Below are positions 18,903-29,143 of a DNA stretch of 64,000 bases, piece after piece. Origin of the DNA: Mycolicibacterium litorale. GTDB taxonomy: Bacteria; Actinomycetota; Actinomycetes; Mycobacteriales; Mycobacteriaceae. The DNA is taken from contig CP019882.1 of assembly GCA_002007745.1 (NCBI GenBank), forward strand, positions 3,534,001 through 3,598,000, written 5' to 3'. Under the pieces are notes generated by a model. The model did no database searches and had not been told where the DNA came from. It was given only the letters and a program-made list of their open reading frames with translations. The position numbers and the translations under genes are program-made. Each line of letters opens with the position of its first letter. Position 1 is the first letter of the stretch.

Positions 18903-19822
18903 TTACCAGCCGCGCTGTGCGAGTCGGTGCGGCTCGGCGATCTCCTCGACGTTGATTCCGACCATGGGCTCACCCAGCCCACGGGAGACCCGCGCCAGAA
19001 CGTCGGGGTCGTCGTAGAAAGTGGTGGCCTTGACGATGGCGGCCGCCCGCAGTGCCGGATCGCCGGACTTGAAGATTCCGGAGCCCACGAACACGCCCTC
19101 GGCGCCGAGTTGCATCATCATCGCGGCGTCAGCGGGGGTGGCGATGCCGCCCGCGGTGAACAGGGTGACAGGCAACTTCCCGGCTCGGGCCACCTCCACG
19201 ACCAGATCGTAGGGGGCCTGCAACTCCTTGGCGGCGACGAAGAGTTCGTCCTCCGACAGCGAGGACAGCCGGCGGATCTCGGCGCCGATCGAACGCATGT
19301 GGGTGGTCGCGTTGGACACGTCACCGGTGCCGGCCTCGCCCTTGGAGCGGATCATCGCCGCGCCCTCGGTGATCCGGCGCAGCGCCTCGCCCAGGTTGGT
19401 GGCACCGCACACGAACGGCACGGTGAACTTCCATTTGTCGATGTGGTGGGTGTAGTCGGCGGGGGTGAGCACCTCGGACTCGTCGATGTAGTCGACACCC
19501 AGGCTCTGCAGGATCTGCGCTTCGACGAAATGCCCGATCCGCGCCTTGGCCATCACCGGAATGGTGACCGCCGAGATGATGCCTTCGATCAGGTCGGGGT
19601 CGCTCATCCGGGCCACGCCGCCCTGCGCGCGGATGTCCGCCGGCACGCGCTCGAGCGCCATCACGGCCACCGCTCCCGCGCCTTCGGCGATGCGGGCTTG
19701 CTCGGGGTGACGACGTCCATGATGACGCCGCCCTTGAGCATCTCCGCCATGCCGCGCTTGACCCGCGCGGTACCGGTCTGCGCGGGGCTACCCGAGCCGT
19801 TGACTCCAGCTCCGTTTTCCAC
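18903..19822 (-). pseudogene. pdxS: Pyridoxal 5'-phosphate synthase subunit PdxS, single-base frameshift
   Basis: PdxS condenses ribose 5-phosphate, glyceraldehyde 3-phosphate and ammonia to PLP. The N-terminal 40 residues (GTG at 19822, [21 protein letters not shown], with the substrate-binding Asp36) are in one frame; the rest (from [17 protein letters not shown], including MAKARIGH and the phosphate-binding [10 protein letters not shown]) is in another. Restoring one G after the CCCCG at about 19702-19706 joins them into a normal 306-aa protein. The start has AAGGGATC upstream. As all catalytic parts are conserved, I favour a consensus error over a real mutation. Confidence 0.88.
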
Positions 19823-19888
19823 TGTCGATCCCTTCGATTGATACGGATCCAGTCTAGGGGGCGACCTCAAACTGAATATATCCACCAT

Positions 19889-20920
19889 TCAGCGGATGGG
19901 TTGCAACTCGGCTGTCGGGCCGCCACCACCGCCGTCGGCCAGCAGATTCGCCTCGGCGAGCAGCTCGCCGAGCTGCAGCGGATACACCGTCTCCCCTGCG
20001 GCGACCAGCTGTCCGATCGTGGCGGAATCACACCAGCGGTGGCCGTGAATGTACCGCAGTTCGAGCGGAGTGCGCCCGGCCGCCGCCGGTTCGAACCGGA
20101 CGGTGCGGTGCACGAAGTAGAACTCCTGGCTGGCGACGACGGCGCCGTTGAAGTCGATCATCGAGTCACGGCGCCAGACCGGTCCCACCATCTGCGCCGG
20201 ATCCACCCGCAGACCGGTCTCCTCGGCGATTTCGCGCACGGCGGTGTCCACCAGCCGCTCCCCCGGATGAGCGCGTCCACCGACGGTGAACCACCAGCGC
20301 GGAGCCACCCGGTCGGTGATCGCCGGGTCCGAGCCGCAGAACAGCAGCACCGCACCACTGTCGTCGAGCAGCACGACCCGGGCGGACGTGCGCCGCTCCA
20401 CCAGCTCGGCGTCCTGCGGTCCGGCCCGTTCCGCGATCTCGAAGTAGGTCGGCAGCGCCGCCGTGCCGCCGAGCCGCAGCCAGCGCACCGGCCGACGTTC
20501 CCGCAGCGCGAGGGTGTCCCGCACCGCGTCGTTGTGGAAGCGCCTGGCCAACAGCACCCGAGCCTCCGCATCGGCCAGTTCAGCGACCAGGGCGACCGGC
20601 ATCGAGGTGGGGTCCACGGTCGCCAGTGCGGCCGACAGCTCGTTCTCGGCGGCTTCCCGCCCCGATCGTGGCGCCCGTTCGGCGGCGTCGGCCAGTGCGG
20701 CCAGTCGCCGGCCTTCCGGACGACCGCGATAGGTGTCGGCGGCCACCGCGCGGGCCACCACCGCGCGCCGCGCCAGCGCTCCGTCGAGTGCCTGCCAGGA
20801 CAGGTCGTAGCGGACGTGCAGGCGGTCCAGCCGGGTGGCGGTCTGGTAGGCCCACAGCGCGCTGAACAGCAGGACGACCACGAGGATCGCGGTCAGCGAC
20901 CAGTACAACGGCCCCGCCAT
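19889..20920 (-). CDS. Membrane-anchored Nudix hydrolase domain protein
   Basis: A 343-aa protein with one N-terminal membrane helix (about residues 6-25), a helical LemA-like segment (RLDRLHVRYDLSWQALDGALARR), and a C-terminal Nudix domain whose box GGRAHPGERL...AVREIAEETGL fits G-x5-E-x7-REUXEEXGU. Nudix enzymes cleave nucleoside diphosphate derivatives. Its ATG overlaps the pimA stop (ATGA), placing it at the end of the thrS-to-pimA operon, the position of Rv2609c in M. tuberculosis. Substrate unknown. Confidence 0.9.
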   Translation of the reverse strand: MAGPLYWSLTAILVVVLLFSALWAYQTATRLDRLHVRYDLSWQALDGALARRAVVARAVAADTYRGRPEGRRLAALADAAERAPRSGREAAENELSAALATVDPTSMPVALVAELADAEARVLLARRFHNDAVRDTLALRERRPVRWLRLGGTAALPTYFEIAERAGPQDAELVERRTSARVVLLDDSGAVLLFCGSDPAITDRVAPRWWFTVGGRAHPGERLVDTAVREIAEETGLRVDPAQMVGPVWRRDSMIDFNGAVVASQEFYFVHRTVRFEPAAAGRTPLELRYIHGHRWCDSATIGQLVAAGETVYPLQLGELLAEANLLADGGGGGPTAELQPIR

Positions 20921-22053
20921 CAGCTCGACGCCCCGGCCACGTGCACCTTCATCCCGGAGGCCGCGACTGTCTCGTAGACGCGCATGATCTGGTCGGCCAC
21001 CACCGACCAGTCGTAGCGCCGCACCACGTTGTCGGCGGCCGCCACATAGCGGTCGCGCAACGCGCCGTCGTCGAGGACCTCGATGAGGGCTTCGGCCATC
21101 GCGTCGGGATCGTCGACCGGAACCAGCCGGCCCGCCTGGCCGTCGGCCAACACCCGCCGGAACGCGTCGAGGTCGCTGGCCACCACCGGGGTCCCCGCGG
21201 CCATCGCCTCCACCAGCACGATGCCGAAGCTCTCCCCGCCGGTGTGCGGCGCGCAGTAGACGTCGGCGCTGCGCAACGCCGCGGCCTTCTCCTGGTCATC
21301 GACCTGGCCGAGGAACTTCAGGTGACCGGCCAGCTCGCCGGCTTTCTCCCGTAACTCCTCCTCGTCGCCGCGGCCGACGACCAGGATCTCGATATCGCCG
21401 AATCGCTGTACCAGCCGGGGCAGCGCGCCGAGCAGAACCGCCATGCCCTTGCGTGGCTCGTCGTATCGGCCCAGGAACAGCACCGTCTTTCCCGGCCGCG
21501 GGTAGCCCGGCAGCCTCGGCGCGCCCGCCAGCGATGCGACGTCAACGCCATTGGGGATCTCGACGGCGTCCGAGCCGAGTGCCTCCATCTGCCAGCGGCG
21601 TGCCAGATCGGACACGGCGATGCGGCCGACGATCTTCTCGTGGTACGGCCGCAGGATGCCCTGGAACACGCTCAGCGTCAGCGACTTGGTGGTCGAGGTG
21701 TGAAACGTCGCGACGATCGGGCCCTCGGCCGCCTGCAGCGCCAGCATCGACAGGCTGGGCGCATTGGGCTCGTGCAGGTGCAGCACGTCGAAGTCACCGT
21801 GCGCCAGCCACTTCTTGACCTGGCGGTGTGTCGCCGGCCCGAACCGCAACCGGGCCACCGAGCCGTTGTAGGGAATCGGTACGGCTTTGCCGCCGGAGAC
21901 GACGTAGTCGGGCAGCTTCACATGCGGCGACGACGGTGCCAGCACGCTGACTTCGTGACCGCGCTCGCGCATCACCTCGGCAAGTTGCAGTACGTGCGAC
22001 TGGACCCCGCCGGGCACGTCGAACGAGTACGGGCACACCATGCCGATCCGCAT
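20920..22053 (-). CDS. pimA: Phosphatidylinositol alpha-mannosyltransferase PimA
   Basis: A 377-aa GT4 glycosyltransferase that transfers the first mannose from GDP-mannose to phosphatidylinositol at the inner membrane face, starting PIM, LM and LAM synthesis. Seen: N-terminal MRIGMVCPYSFDVPGGVQSHV, the acceptor-side AVSDLARRW, nucleotide-binding GRYDEPRKGM and the E-x7-E type GGESFGIVLVEAMAAG. The start at 22053 overlaps the patA stop by ATGA. Length equals that of known PimA. Confidence 0.97.
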   Translation of the reverse strand: MRIGMVCPYSFDVPGGVQSHVLQLAEVMRERGHEVSVLAPSSPHVKLPDYVVSGGKAVPIPYNGSVARLRFGPATHRQVKKWLAHGDFDVLHLHEPNAPSLSMLALQAAEGPIVATFHTSTTKSLTLSVFQGILRPYHEKIVGRIAVSDLARRWQMEALGSDAVEIPNGVDVASLAGAPRLPGYPRPGKTVLFLGRYDEPRKGMAVLLGALPRLVQRFGDIEILVVGRGDEEELREKAGELAGHLKFLGQVDDQEKAAALRSADVYCAPHTGGESFGIVLVEAMAAGTPVVASDLDAFRRVLADGQAGRLVPVDDPDAMAEALIEVLDDGALRDRYVAAADNVVRRYDWSVVADQIMRVYETVAASGMKVHVAGASS

Positions 22054-23006
22054 CAGCTCCCGTTCTGCAGGCGGGCACGCTTCTCTTCGGACAGGTCGGA
22101 CAGCCACTGCGGCTGAAGCATGTGCCAGTCCTGCGGATGCGCGGCGATGTTGGTGGCGAACCGATCGGCCAATGCCTGAGTGATCACGCCGATGTCGCCC
22201 GAGCTGGTGTCCAGCGCGTCGTCGATCTGCACCACACAGTCGTCACCGTCGTAGTAGACGTGCGCCGGATGCAGCGGTGCGCCGGTGGCGATCGCCAGCT
22301 TGGCAGGCCCGGCCGGCAACCGGGTGGGCTCGCCGAAGAAATCCACCTGCACACCGGAGCGGGTCAGATCCCGATCGGCCATTAGGCAGACGAACCGGTT
22401 GGCGCGCAATCGTTCGGCCAGTACCTCCAGCGGCGGCCGCTGCCCTCCGGACAGCGGGAGCACCTCGAACCCGAGGCTTTCGCGGTAGGCGATGAAGCGG
22501 TCATAGAGCGACTCCGGTTTGAGTCGCTCGGCGACGGTGGTGAAGGTGCCGTAGTTCTGGGCCAGCCAGACCCCGGCCATATCCCAGTTGCCGCTGTGCG
22601 GCAACGCCATCACCGCGCCCCGGCCACCGGCGTGAGCGGCCGCGAACTTCTCGGCGCCCTGGAAGACGCTGTCGAGGCGGCGTGCCACCGTCGGCAGGTC
22701 CATCGACGGCAGGCGGAACGCTTCCCGCCAATATCGGGCGTAGGAGGCCAGCGAAGCCCGCATCAGCGACTCGGGCACCTCAGCGGGTGTGGTTCCGGTG
22801 ACTCGGGCCAGGTTCTTGCGCAGCTGCTCGGGGCCGCCGCCTTGGGCGGCGTACCAGGCGCCCGCGTCAAAAGCGTTGCGTGCCATGAATTCCGGCATGG
22901 CCCGGACCAGCCGCCAACCGGCGGCGTAACCCCAGTCGCTGAGGTGCTCGCCCAGCGGCATCCGCTCTCGGCCGGCCCGCCACAGTTGCGCAGGTGTGGT
23001 GATCAC
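22053..23006 (-). CDS. patA: Phosphatidylinositol mannoside acyltransferase (PatA)
   Basis: A 317-aa HtrB/LpxL-type acyltransferase that acylates the mannose of PIM1/PIM2. The H-x4-D active site is HSGNWD, followed by GVWLAQNYG; the later RSGVQVDFFGEPTRLPAGPAKLA block is typical. The GTG start at 23006 overlaps the pgsA stop (GTGA); a longer frame running through pgsA in the wrong phase is rejected. The neighbours pgsA and pimA act directly before it in the same pathway. Confidence 0.95.
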   Translation of the reverse strand: MITTPAQLWRAGRERMPLGEHLSDWGYAAGWRLVRAMPEFMARNAFDAGAWYAAQGGGPEQLRKNLARVTGTTPAEVPESLMRASLASYARYWREAFRLPSMDLPTVARRLDSVFQGAEKFAAAHAGGRGAVMALPHSGNWDMAGVWLAQNYGTFTTVAERLKPESLYDRFIAYRESLGFEVLPLSGGQRPPLEVLAERLRANRFVCLMADRDLTRSGVQVDFFGEPTRLPAGPAKLAIATGAPLHPAHVYYDGDDCVVQIDDALDTSSGDIGVITQALADRFATNIAAHPQDWHMLQPQWLSDLSEEKRARLQNGS

Positions 23007-23683
23007 TGCTCGGCACTCTCCTGGTCGTCGCCGGACGGCTGCGGGCTGGCGGGCGCAATCTTGTCCATCGCACCCGGCGAGCAGCGCACCGAGTGCACCC
23101 GCTGACCGACCGTGACCAGGCTGGCCACCGCCAGCAGCCACATCGCGATCGGCAATACCAGCGGAAGGGGATAAAACGGCAGGTCGGAGAATCCGGCGCC
23201 GACCAGGACGATGACCAGCCGCTCCGGCCGCTCGATGAGCCCGCCGCCGCCGTCGAGGCCGCTGGCCTCGGCGCGGGCCTTGATGTAGGAGATCACCTGT
23301 GAGGTGACCAGACAGATCAGTGTGGCCACCATCAGCGACGAGCTGTGCAATCCGAACGCTGCCCACCACAACAACCCACAGAAGATCGCACCGTCGCTGA
23401 TCCGGTCACAGGTGGCGTCGAGCACCGCGCCGAAGCGGGTGCCCCCGCCGCGCTGGCGGGCCATCGCGCCGTCGAGCATGTCGGCGAGCACGAAGAAGAA
23501 CACCGCGACCGCACCCCACCACAGCACGCCGATCGGGAACATCGTCAGCGCGGCCAGCACCGAGCCGGCCGTCCCGATGATGGTGACCATGTCGGGGGTG
23601 AGTCCGATCCGCAACGCGGCCTTGGCCAGTGGCGTACTGAGCTTGGCGTAGGCCGCCCGGGTCATCAGGTAGAAGTCGCTCAC
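23003..23683 (-). CDS. pgsA: Phosphatidylinositol phosphate synthase (CDP-alcohol phosphatidyltransferase)
   Basis: A 226-aa membrane enzyme joining CDP-diacylglycerol and inositol phosphate to make the PI precursor. The CDP-alcohol phosphotransferase motif is complete: DMLDGAMARQRGGG...GAVLDATCDRISD, supplying four metal-binding aspartates. About six membrane helices. I choose the GTG at 23683, which gives a GTGA overlap with the HIT gene and matches the N-terminus of the known mycobacterial enzyme; an ATG five codons earlier is possible. Confidence 0.95.
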   Translation of the reverse strand: MSDFYLMTRAAYAKLSTPLAKAALRIGLTPDMVTIIGTAGSVLAALTMFPIGVLWWGAVAVFFFVLADMLDGAMARQRGGGTRFGAVLDATCDRISDGAIFCGLLWWAAFGLHSSSLMVATLICLVTSQVISYIKARAEASGLDGGGGLIERPERLVIVLVGAGFSDLPFYPLPLVLPIAMWLLAVASLVTVGQRVHSVRCSPGAMDKIAPASPQPSGDDQESAEQ

Positions 23684-24246
23684 GACTGCCTGGCCCATTC
23701 GCCGGCCAGCAGCGTGCGGGTGTCGCGCAGCAGCTGCGGAATCACTTTGGTTTCCCCGACGACGGTGATGAAGTTGGCGTCGCCGGCCCAGCGCGGCACG
23801 ACGTGCATGTGCAGGTGTTCGGCCAGCGAGCCGCCCGCCGATTTGCCGAGGTTGAGTCCGACGTTGAAACCGTCCGGGCTGGATACCGCCTTGATCACCC
23901 GGATCGCCTTCTGCGCGAACGCCATCAGTTCGGCGCTTTCGGCGTCGGTCAGGTCTTCCAATTCCGAGACCCGCCGGTAGGGCACCACCATCAGATGCCC
24001 CGGGTTGTATGGGTAGAGGTTGAGCACGGCGTAGACCTGCTCACCGCGGGCGACCACCAAGCCGTCCTCGTCGGGCAGGGTGGGGATGTCGGTGAACGGC
24101 TGCGACGATCCCGCGGATCCGCCTTCGTCCTTCTTCGCGGGACCCTCGACGATGTAGCTCATCCGGTGCGGAGTCCAGAGCCGCTGAAGTCGATCGGGCT
24201 GGCCCACGCCGCGGTCGACTATCGAGTTGTGTTCGTCAGCCACCAT
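23680..24246 (-). CDS. HIT-domain AP4A phosphorylase-like protein
   Basis: A 188-aa histidine-triad hydrolase/phosphorylase. The triad [10 protein letters not shown] is intact, and [17 protein letters not shown] is close to that of Rv2613c, characterised as a diadenosine tetraphosphate phosphorylase. The ATG at 24246 gives an 11-nt overlap with thrS; a GTG one codon later is also possible. Translational coupling to a tRNA synthetase fits clean-up of Ap4A made by such enzymes (inference). Confidence 0.92.
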   Translation of the reverse strand: MVADEHNSIVDRGVGQPDRLQRLWTPHRMSYIVEGPAKKDEGGSAGSSQPFTDIPTLPDEDGLVVARGEQVYAVLNLYPYNPGHLMVVPYRRVSELEDLTDAESAELMAFAQKAIRVIKAVSSPDGFNVGLNLGKSAGGSLAEHLHMHVVPRWAGDANFITVVGETKVIPQLLRDTRTLLAGEWARQS

Positions 24247-26296
24247 CAACCTTCACCAATTCGGCACTCGGAGCGGCATTCTCACGATCGGCGATCCACT
24301 TGCGGATGGTCGCGACGGCCTGGTGACGGGGCACCCCGTTGGTCTGGGTGCGGTCCCCGAACCGGAACGACACCGCCCCCGCATCCACGTCCCGGTCACC
24401 GGCGAGCAGCATGAACGGCACCTTTTGGTTGGTGTGGTTCACAATCTTCTTGGCCATCCGGTCGTCGCTGCCGTCGACCTCGACTCGCACACCGTGCGAA
24501 CGAAGCTCGGCGGCAACATCTTCCAGATACGGCAGATGATCGTCGGAGACCGGGATGCCGACCACCTGAACCGGCGCCAGCCACGCCGGGAAGGCGCCGG
24601 CGTAGTGCTCGGTGAGTACCCCGAAGAACCGCTCGATCGAGCCGAACAGCGCCCGGTGGATCAGGACGGGCCGCTGCCGGGTCCCGTCGGCGGCGGTGTA
24701 CTCCAGCTCGAAGCGGTCGGGCATGTTGAAGTCGAGCTGAATGGTCGACATCTGCCAGCTGCGGCCCAGCGCGTCCTTGACCTGCACCGAGATCTTGGGT
24801 CCGTAGAACGCCGCGCCGCCCGGATCCGGCACCAGATGCAGCCCGGAAGCCTCGGCCACCTCACGCAGGGTGTCGGTGGCTTCCTCCCACACCTCGTCGG
24901 AGCCGACGTACTTGTCGGGGTCCTTGGTGGACAGCTCCAGATAGAAGTCGTCCAGCCCGTAGTCGGAGAGCAGGTCGAGCACGAATTGCAGCAGCTTGGT
25001 CAGCTCGTCGCGCATCTGCTCACGGGTGGTGTAGATGTGCGCGTCGTCCTGGGTCATTCCGCGCACCCTGGTCAGGCCGTGAATGACGCCGGACTTCTCG
25101 TAACGATAGACCGAGCCGAATTCGAAGAGCCGCAAAGGCAATTCACGGTAGGAGCGGCCACGAGCCCGATAGATCAGGTGGTGCATCGGACAGTTCATCG
25201 GCTTGAGGTAGTAGTCCTGCCCGGGTTTGCGCAGGGTGCCGTCCTCGTTGAACTCGGCGTCGATCTGCATCGGCGGGAACATGCCGTCGGCGTACCACTC
25301 CAGGTGACCGGAGGTGATGTAGAGGTTTTCCTTGGTGATGTGCGGGGTGTTGACGAACTGGTAGCCGGCCTGCTCGTGCTTGCGCCGGGAGTAGTCCTCC
25401 AGCTCCTTGCGCACGATGCCGCCCTTGGGATGGAAGACAGGCAAGCCGGATCCGAGTTCGTCGGGGAAGCTGAACAGATCGAGTTCGACACCGAGCTTGC
25501 GGTGGTCGCGCCGCTGAGCTTCCTCGATCAGCTCGAGATGGCGGTCGAGCGCCTCCTGCGACTCCCACGCGGTGCCGTAGATGCGTTGCAGGCTGGCGTT
25601 GTTCTGGTCGCCGCGCCAGTAGGCCGCCGAACTGCGGGTGAGTTTGAACGCCGGGATGTAGCGGGTGGTAGGGATGTGCGGACCGCGGCACAGGTCTCCC
25701 CAAACCCGTTCCCGGGTGCGGGGGTTGAGATTGTCGTAGGCGGTCAATTCGTCGCCGCCGACTTCCATGACTTCAGGATCGTCGGATTTGATCAGATCTC
25801 CCGAGACCAGTTCGAGCTTGTAGGGCTCATTCGCCAGTTCGGCGCGGGCCTGGTCCTTGGATTCGTAGACCCGGCGGGCGAACAGCTGGCCGTCCTTGAC
25901 GATCTTCTGCATCCGCTTCTCCAGCTTGACCAGATCGTCGGGCGTGAATGCCTCCGGGACGTCGAAGTCGTAGTAGAAGCCGTCGGTGATCGGCGGACCG
26001 ATGCCGAGCTTGGCCTGTGGGAAGAGTTCCTGCACCGCCTGGGCCAGCACATGGGCCGCCGAGTGCCGGATCACGCTGCGGCCCTCATCGGTGTTGGCTG
26101 CCACCGGCTCGACGTCGGCATCGGCGTCCGGAACCCAGCTCAGATCGCGAAGTTTGCCCTCGGCGTCGCGCACGACGACGATCGCGTCGGGTTCCCCGCG
26201 GCCGGGAAGCCCCGCGTCGCGCACCGCAGCGCCCGCGGTAGTCCCGGCAGCCACCCGGATCGGGGCTGCTGGGGCGGGGTGTGCGGGCGCGGTCAT
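24236..26296 (-). CDS. thrS: Threonyl-tRNA synthetase
   Basis: A 686-aa class-II synthetase charging tRNA-Thr. Domains: TGS-like N-terminus, editing domain ([11 protein letters not shown], with the zinc/editing histidines; YYDFDV), catalytic core with zinc ligand region MNCPMHH, motif 2 [11 protein letters not shown] and motif 3 [12 protein letters not shown], and a C-terminal anticodon-binding domain ([18 protein letters not shown]). Start ATG 26296 with AGAGG upstream. It appears to be the first gene of the thrS-HIT-pgsA-patA-pimA-Nudix operon. A long antisense frame across it is a GC artefact. Confidence 0.98.
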   Translation of the reverse strand: MTAPAHPAPAAPIRVAAGTTAGAAVRDAGLPGRGEPDAIVVVRDAEGKLRDLSWVPDADADVEPVAANTDEGRSVIRHSAAHVLAQAVQELFPQAKLGIGPPITDGFYYDFDVPEAFTPDDLVKLEKRMQKIVKDGQLFARRVYESKDQARAELANEPYKLELVSGDLIKSDDPEVMEVGGDELTAYDNLNPRTRERVWGDLCRGPHIPTTRYIPAFKLTRSSAAYWRGDQNNASLQRIYGTAWESQEALDRHLELIEEAQRRDHRKLGVELDLFSFPDELGSGLPVFHPKGGIVRKELEDYSRRKHEQAGYQFVNTPHITKENLYITSGHLEWYADGMFPPMQIDAEFNEDGTLRKPGQDYYLKPMNCPMHHLIYRARGRSYRELPLRLFEFGSVYRYEKSGVIHGLTRVRGMTQDDAHIYTTREQMRDELTKLLQFVLDLLSDYGLDDFYLELSTKDPDKYVGSDEVWEEATDTLREVAEASGLHLVPDPGGAAFYGPKISVQVKDALGRSWQMSTIQLDFNMPDRFELEYTAADGTRQRPVLIHRALFGSIERFFGVLTEHYAGAFPAWLAPVQVVGIPVSDDHLPYLEDVAAELRSHGVRVEVDGSDDRMAKKIVNHTNQKVPFMLLAGDRDVDAGAVSFRFGDRTQTNGVPRHQAVATIRKWIADRENAAPSAELVKVDGG

Positions 26297-26380
26297 CGCT
26301 GGCCTCTTTCGGCTGATGTGGACACAGAGCACCGCCGCGTGGGCTCGCGGTCGGTCGCGACCATGCTATCGGGGCGCTGA

Positions 26381-26794
26381 TCAGGCGCCGAGGCCGATGG
26401 GGCTCTCCAAGGCCGGGTGGTCCACGCCCACCAGACCCGCGGTCCAGTCCACCGCCCCCAGCAGCCACAGCGTCGCGACCACCACTGCCGCGGTGGCCAC
26501 CGCCCCGAGCGCCTGCACCCACCAGCCTTGCCTGCGGAACCACGCCATGGTGCTGTCATAGCGGTCGCGGGTGAACGACAGGGTGCGGTGCGCCCAGTAG
26601 AACTCGGTGGCCAGGATGGCCAGCCCGAGGAACACGATCGCCCAGCCCGGGCCGGGGTACGGGATGGCGACGATGCCGACGAGGAGCACGGCCAGTCCGA
26701 ACACCCCCACCACGGCCCGATAGGTGAAATCGGCCACCGGCCGACTGCGCAGCTTCTCCCGCCGATGCGACCACGCCCGTAGAAACCGCTTCAC
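26381..26794 (-). CDS. TIGR02611-type small membrane protein
   Basis: A 137-aa membrane protein with three hydrophobic segments (about residues 26-46, 48-66 and 98-118). The IPYPGPGWAIVFLGLAILATEF motif between helices 1 and 2 is the hallmark of the actinobacterial TIGR02611 family (PGPGW proteins), of unknown function. The GTG at 26794 overlaps the upstream thioesterase stop (GTGA). It ends 84 bp before thrS. Confidence 0.82.
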   Translation of the reverse strand: MKRFLRAWSHRREKLRSRPVADFTYRAVVGVFGLAVLLVGIVAIPYPGPGWAIVFLGLAILATEFYWAHRTLSFTRDRYDSTMAWFRRQGWWVQALGAVATAAVVVATLWLLGAVDWTAGLVGVDHPALESPIGLGA

Positions 26795-27438
26795 GGCTGC
26801 CCCGGCTTGAGCAGCACGAACAGCCCTTCGCCGTCGGCCAGCAGGTCCTGGCCGTCGCAGAGCCGGATGTCGACGAAGATCTTGCGGCCCTCGGTGCGCA
26901 GCACCCCGGCGTCCACCTGGAGCTCTTTCTCGATCGGCACGATCTGCCGGTAGTTCACATGTAGGTAGGCGGTGCGCTGGTAGGGCCCGCCGGTCAGCAG
27001 GAACGACGTCTTGCCGAGTACCGAGTCGAAGAGGTGCGCGATCATGCCGCCGTGCACCGCGCCGTTGCGGCCGAGGTGAAACCGCCGGAAGCGCGCCCAT
27101 CCGTGCAACCGGCCGTCCTCGCCCGGCTCGGTCTCATTGGGGACGCTGAGGATGTTGCCCCGCATCGGCAGGTCGGTGCGTCGTCCCGACGGCGCCGTCC
27201 ACTCGTCGGCGTCATAGGGCGCCAGCAACGCCGAGGCCTCCTGCAGCAGGTCCGCCGCCCGGGTGATCACGTGATCCGGGGCGTCCACGGCGCGGGCGTG
27301 ATCCTGCAGGTCACGTACCGCGTCGACGAACCGCCCATAATCCGCGCCGCCCCGGCCGGTCGGCACGGGCGGGTTGAATCCACCGCCCGGGTGAACCGCC
27401 GCCGCGGTGTCGCCGAGTGCCGTCATGTCCTCTGCCAC
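26791..27438 (-). CDS. PaaI-type hotdog thioesterase
   Basis: A 215-aa hotdog-fold thioesterase, probably acting on acyl- or aryl-CoA. The active-site segment is GRNGAVHGGMIAHLFDSVLG, followed by TAYLHVNYRQIVPI and the typical beta strands. An N-terminal helical extension of about 75 residues precedes the fold. Start is either the GTG at 27438 or the ATG at 27426 (AGAGG close upstream); neither is decisive. Coupled to the TIGR02611 gene and divergent from the DUF1990 gene. Confidence 0.85.
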   Translation of the reverse strand: MAEDMTALGDTAAAVHPGGGFNPPVPTGRGGADYGRFVDAVRDLQDHARAVDAPDHVITRAADLLQEASALLAPYDADEWTAPSGRRTDLPMRGNILSVPNETEPGEDGRLHGWARFRRFHLGRNGAVHGGMIAHLFDSVLGKTSFLLTGGPYQRTAYLHVNYRQIVPIEKELQVDAGVLRTEGRKIFVDIRLCDGQDLLADGEGLFVLLKPGQP

Positions 27439-27560
27439 CTGGTTACCGTATGCCGCCGACTGCGAGCTCTCCCCTTCGACAGTACGTAACCGAGCCAGCC
27501 ACGAGCGATGAGGACGAGCCGCGCCGAACCGGCTGCCGGCGACGATGGCAAGGTAGACCC

Positions 27561-28058
27561 GTGAAGCTCAGCGACCTGGCCGGCCAGCCGTTGACCTATC
27601 CGGAGGTCGGGGCCACCGCGGCAGATCTGCCCGTGGGCTACCACCATGTGCGGTTGTCGTCGCAGATCGGAACCGGCCGGGCACGGTTCGAGCGGGCCGC
27701 TGACGCGGTGATGCAGTACGGGATGCTGCGCGGGGCGGGCCTGCGGGTGAGCGCCACCACCGAGGTGGCCCAGGTCGGCACGGAAGTGCTGGGCAAGCTC
27801 GGACCGTTCGCCGCGCCGTGCCGGGTGGTCTATGTCGTCGACGAACTCAACCGGCGCGGCTTCGCCTATGGCAGCCTGCCCGGGCACGCCGTTTCCGGCG
27901 AGGAGATGTTCGGGGTGCGCTACGAGCCGGCCGACGATTCCGTCCACGCCGAGGTGGTGGCGTTCTCGACACCGGCGACCTGGTGGAGTCAGGTCGCGGC
28001 GCCGGTGGCCTCGCTGATCCAACGGGTGATCACCCAGCGGTACCTGTCGGTGGTGTAG
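27561..28058 (+). CDS. DUF1990 family protein
   Basis: A 165-aa protein. LTYPEVGATAADLPVGYHHVRLS at the start and the RRGFAYGSLPGHAVSGEE block are the marks of DUF1990, a START-like fold family of unknown function widespread in actinobacteria and plants. The GTG start at 27561 has AAGG upstream. It is divergent from the thioesterase (122 bp) and convergent with a frameshifted membrane-protein gene, overlapping its end by 29 bp. Confidence 0.85.
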   Translation: MKLSDLAGQPLTYPEVGATAADLPVGYHHVRLSSQIGTGRARFERAADAVMQYGMLRGAGLRVSATTEVAQVGTEVLGKLGPFAAPCRVVYVVDELNRRGFAYGSLPGHAVSGEEMFGVRYEPADDSVHAEVVAFSTPATWWSQVAAPVASLIQRVITQRYLSVV

Positions 28059-29105
28059 CAACCGCCCCGCGGGCCGCAACGTCGATCTGGTACGACAGGA
28101 TCGCCAGGCCGAACAGGCCGATCGAGAAGTTCGCCAGGGCCGCGAATCCCAGGGTGGCGAAGTGCACGAGCGCGTTGAGGAACACGAAGACCAGCGCGGC
28201 GCTGCGCAGCAGGCGCAGCGGCCACAGTGCCGTGGTGCGGGTGCGGGCCAACATCGCGGGCAGTGCCATCAGCAGCGTCAGGCCGGCGCTGACCAGCAAG
28301 ATCACTGAGGCGGGGCGGTCGCCGACGGCAGCGGTCTCCGGCAGCCGGTGCAGCACGGGATTGTCGCGGCCCAGCAGCATGCCGAGCGCGTGGAAGGCCA
28401 GCGCGATTATCGCGCCCGCCACCAGAATCCAGCCCACCCACGGCACCCACTTGGGGCTGCGGAACACATTCGGGATCAGCCGTGGCGCCCACCGCTGCAG
28501 TCGGTACAACCGGTCGGTGGCGTGCGGCGCGGCGAGGGCCAGTGCGCGCACGTGCTCGACTTCGGCTTCAGGCGCTCCCCGGTGCGGGCCTGTTCCAGGA
28601 GCCGCAGAGCGATCGCCCGGCGATGGTCGGCCAGGCCGCGGGCCACACCGTCGGCGGCGATCGCCGCGGCCGACGCCAGGCACTCGTGGGCACTGAGCGG
28701 CCTGATCACCCGGATCAACCGAGCCCCGACCAGAATGAGGCAGACCAGGACATACATTATCTCGGCGGCCGGACCGTAGAAGTAGTCATTGTCCTTGGTG
28801 ACGAACTTGCCCACCTCGTCGAGGAACAGGCCGAAGCCGACACCACCGAGCGCCACCGACAGCACCCGGGCACCGAGACCCAGCGCCATCCAGCCCGTCA
28901 GCAGGGCCAGCATCATCAAGGCGCCGCCCCACAGTGCATGTGCGATGTGCAGGTCACCGCCACCGATCTGCGGGTAGCCGGTGAGTCGGAGATAGAGCCG
29001 GGTCAGCAGGATGGTCACGATCGCGATGATCACGAATGCTTCCGCCGCGCTCGGGCCGACGGCGTTGCGGGTGATAGGTCCGCGTCTACTGCGTTTCTCG
29101 GGCAT
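28030..29105 (-). pseudogene. Multi-spanning membrane protein, single-base frameshift
   Basis: Two frames join to one protein of about 358 aa if one base is restored in the C run at 28577-28580 (G run on the coding strand), just after RTG: the first frame carries ATG 29105 (GGAG upstream) through four hydrophobic segments to ALRLLEQARTG, the second continues APEAEVEHVRALAL and four more hydrophobic segments (WILVAGAIIALAFHALGM, VILLVSAGLTLLMALPA and others). It appears to be an eight-helix integral membrane protein; I recognise no family. It is divergent from the GAF-ANTAR gene. Confidence 0.72.
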
Positions 29106-29143
29106 CGATCTCCGCTCCCGCCGATGTTGAGCCACTACACCTG

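Noticed and set aside
24227..26380. 717-codon plus-strand open frame across thrS
   Set aside because: It is the antisense shadow of a highly conserved synthetase; composition is typical of GC-rich reverse frames and it has no recognisable domain.
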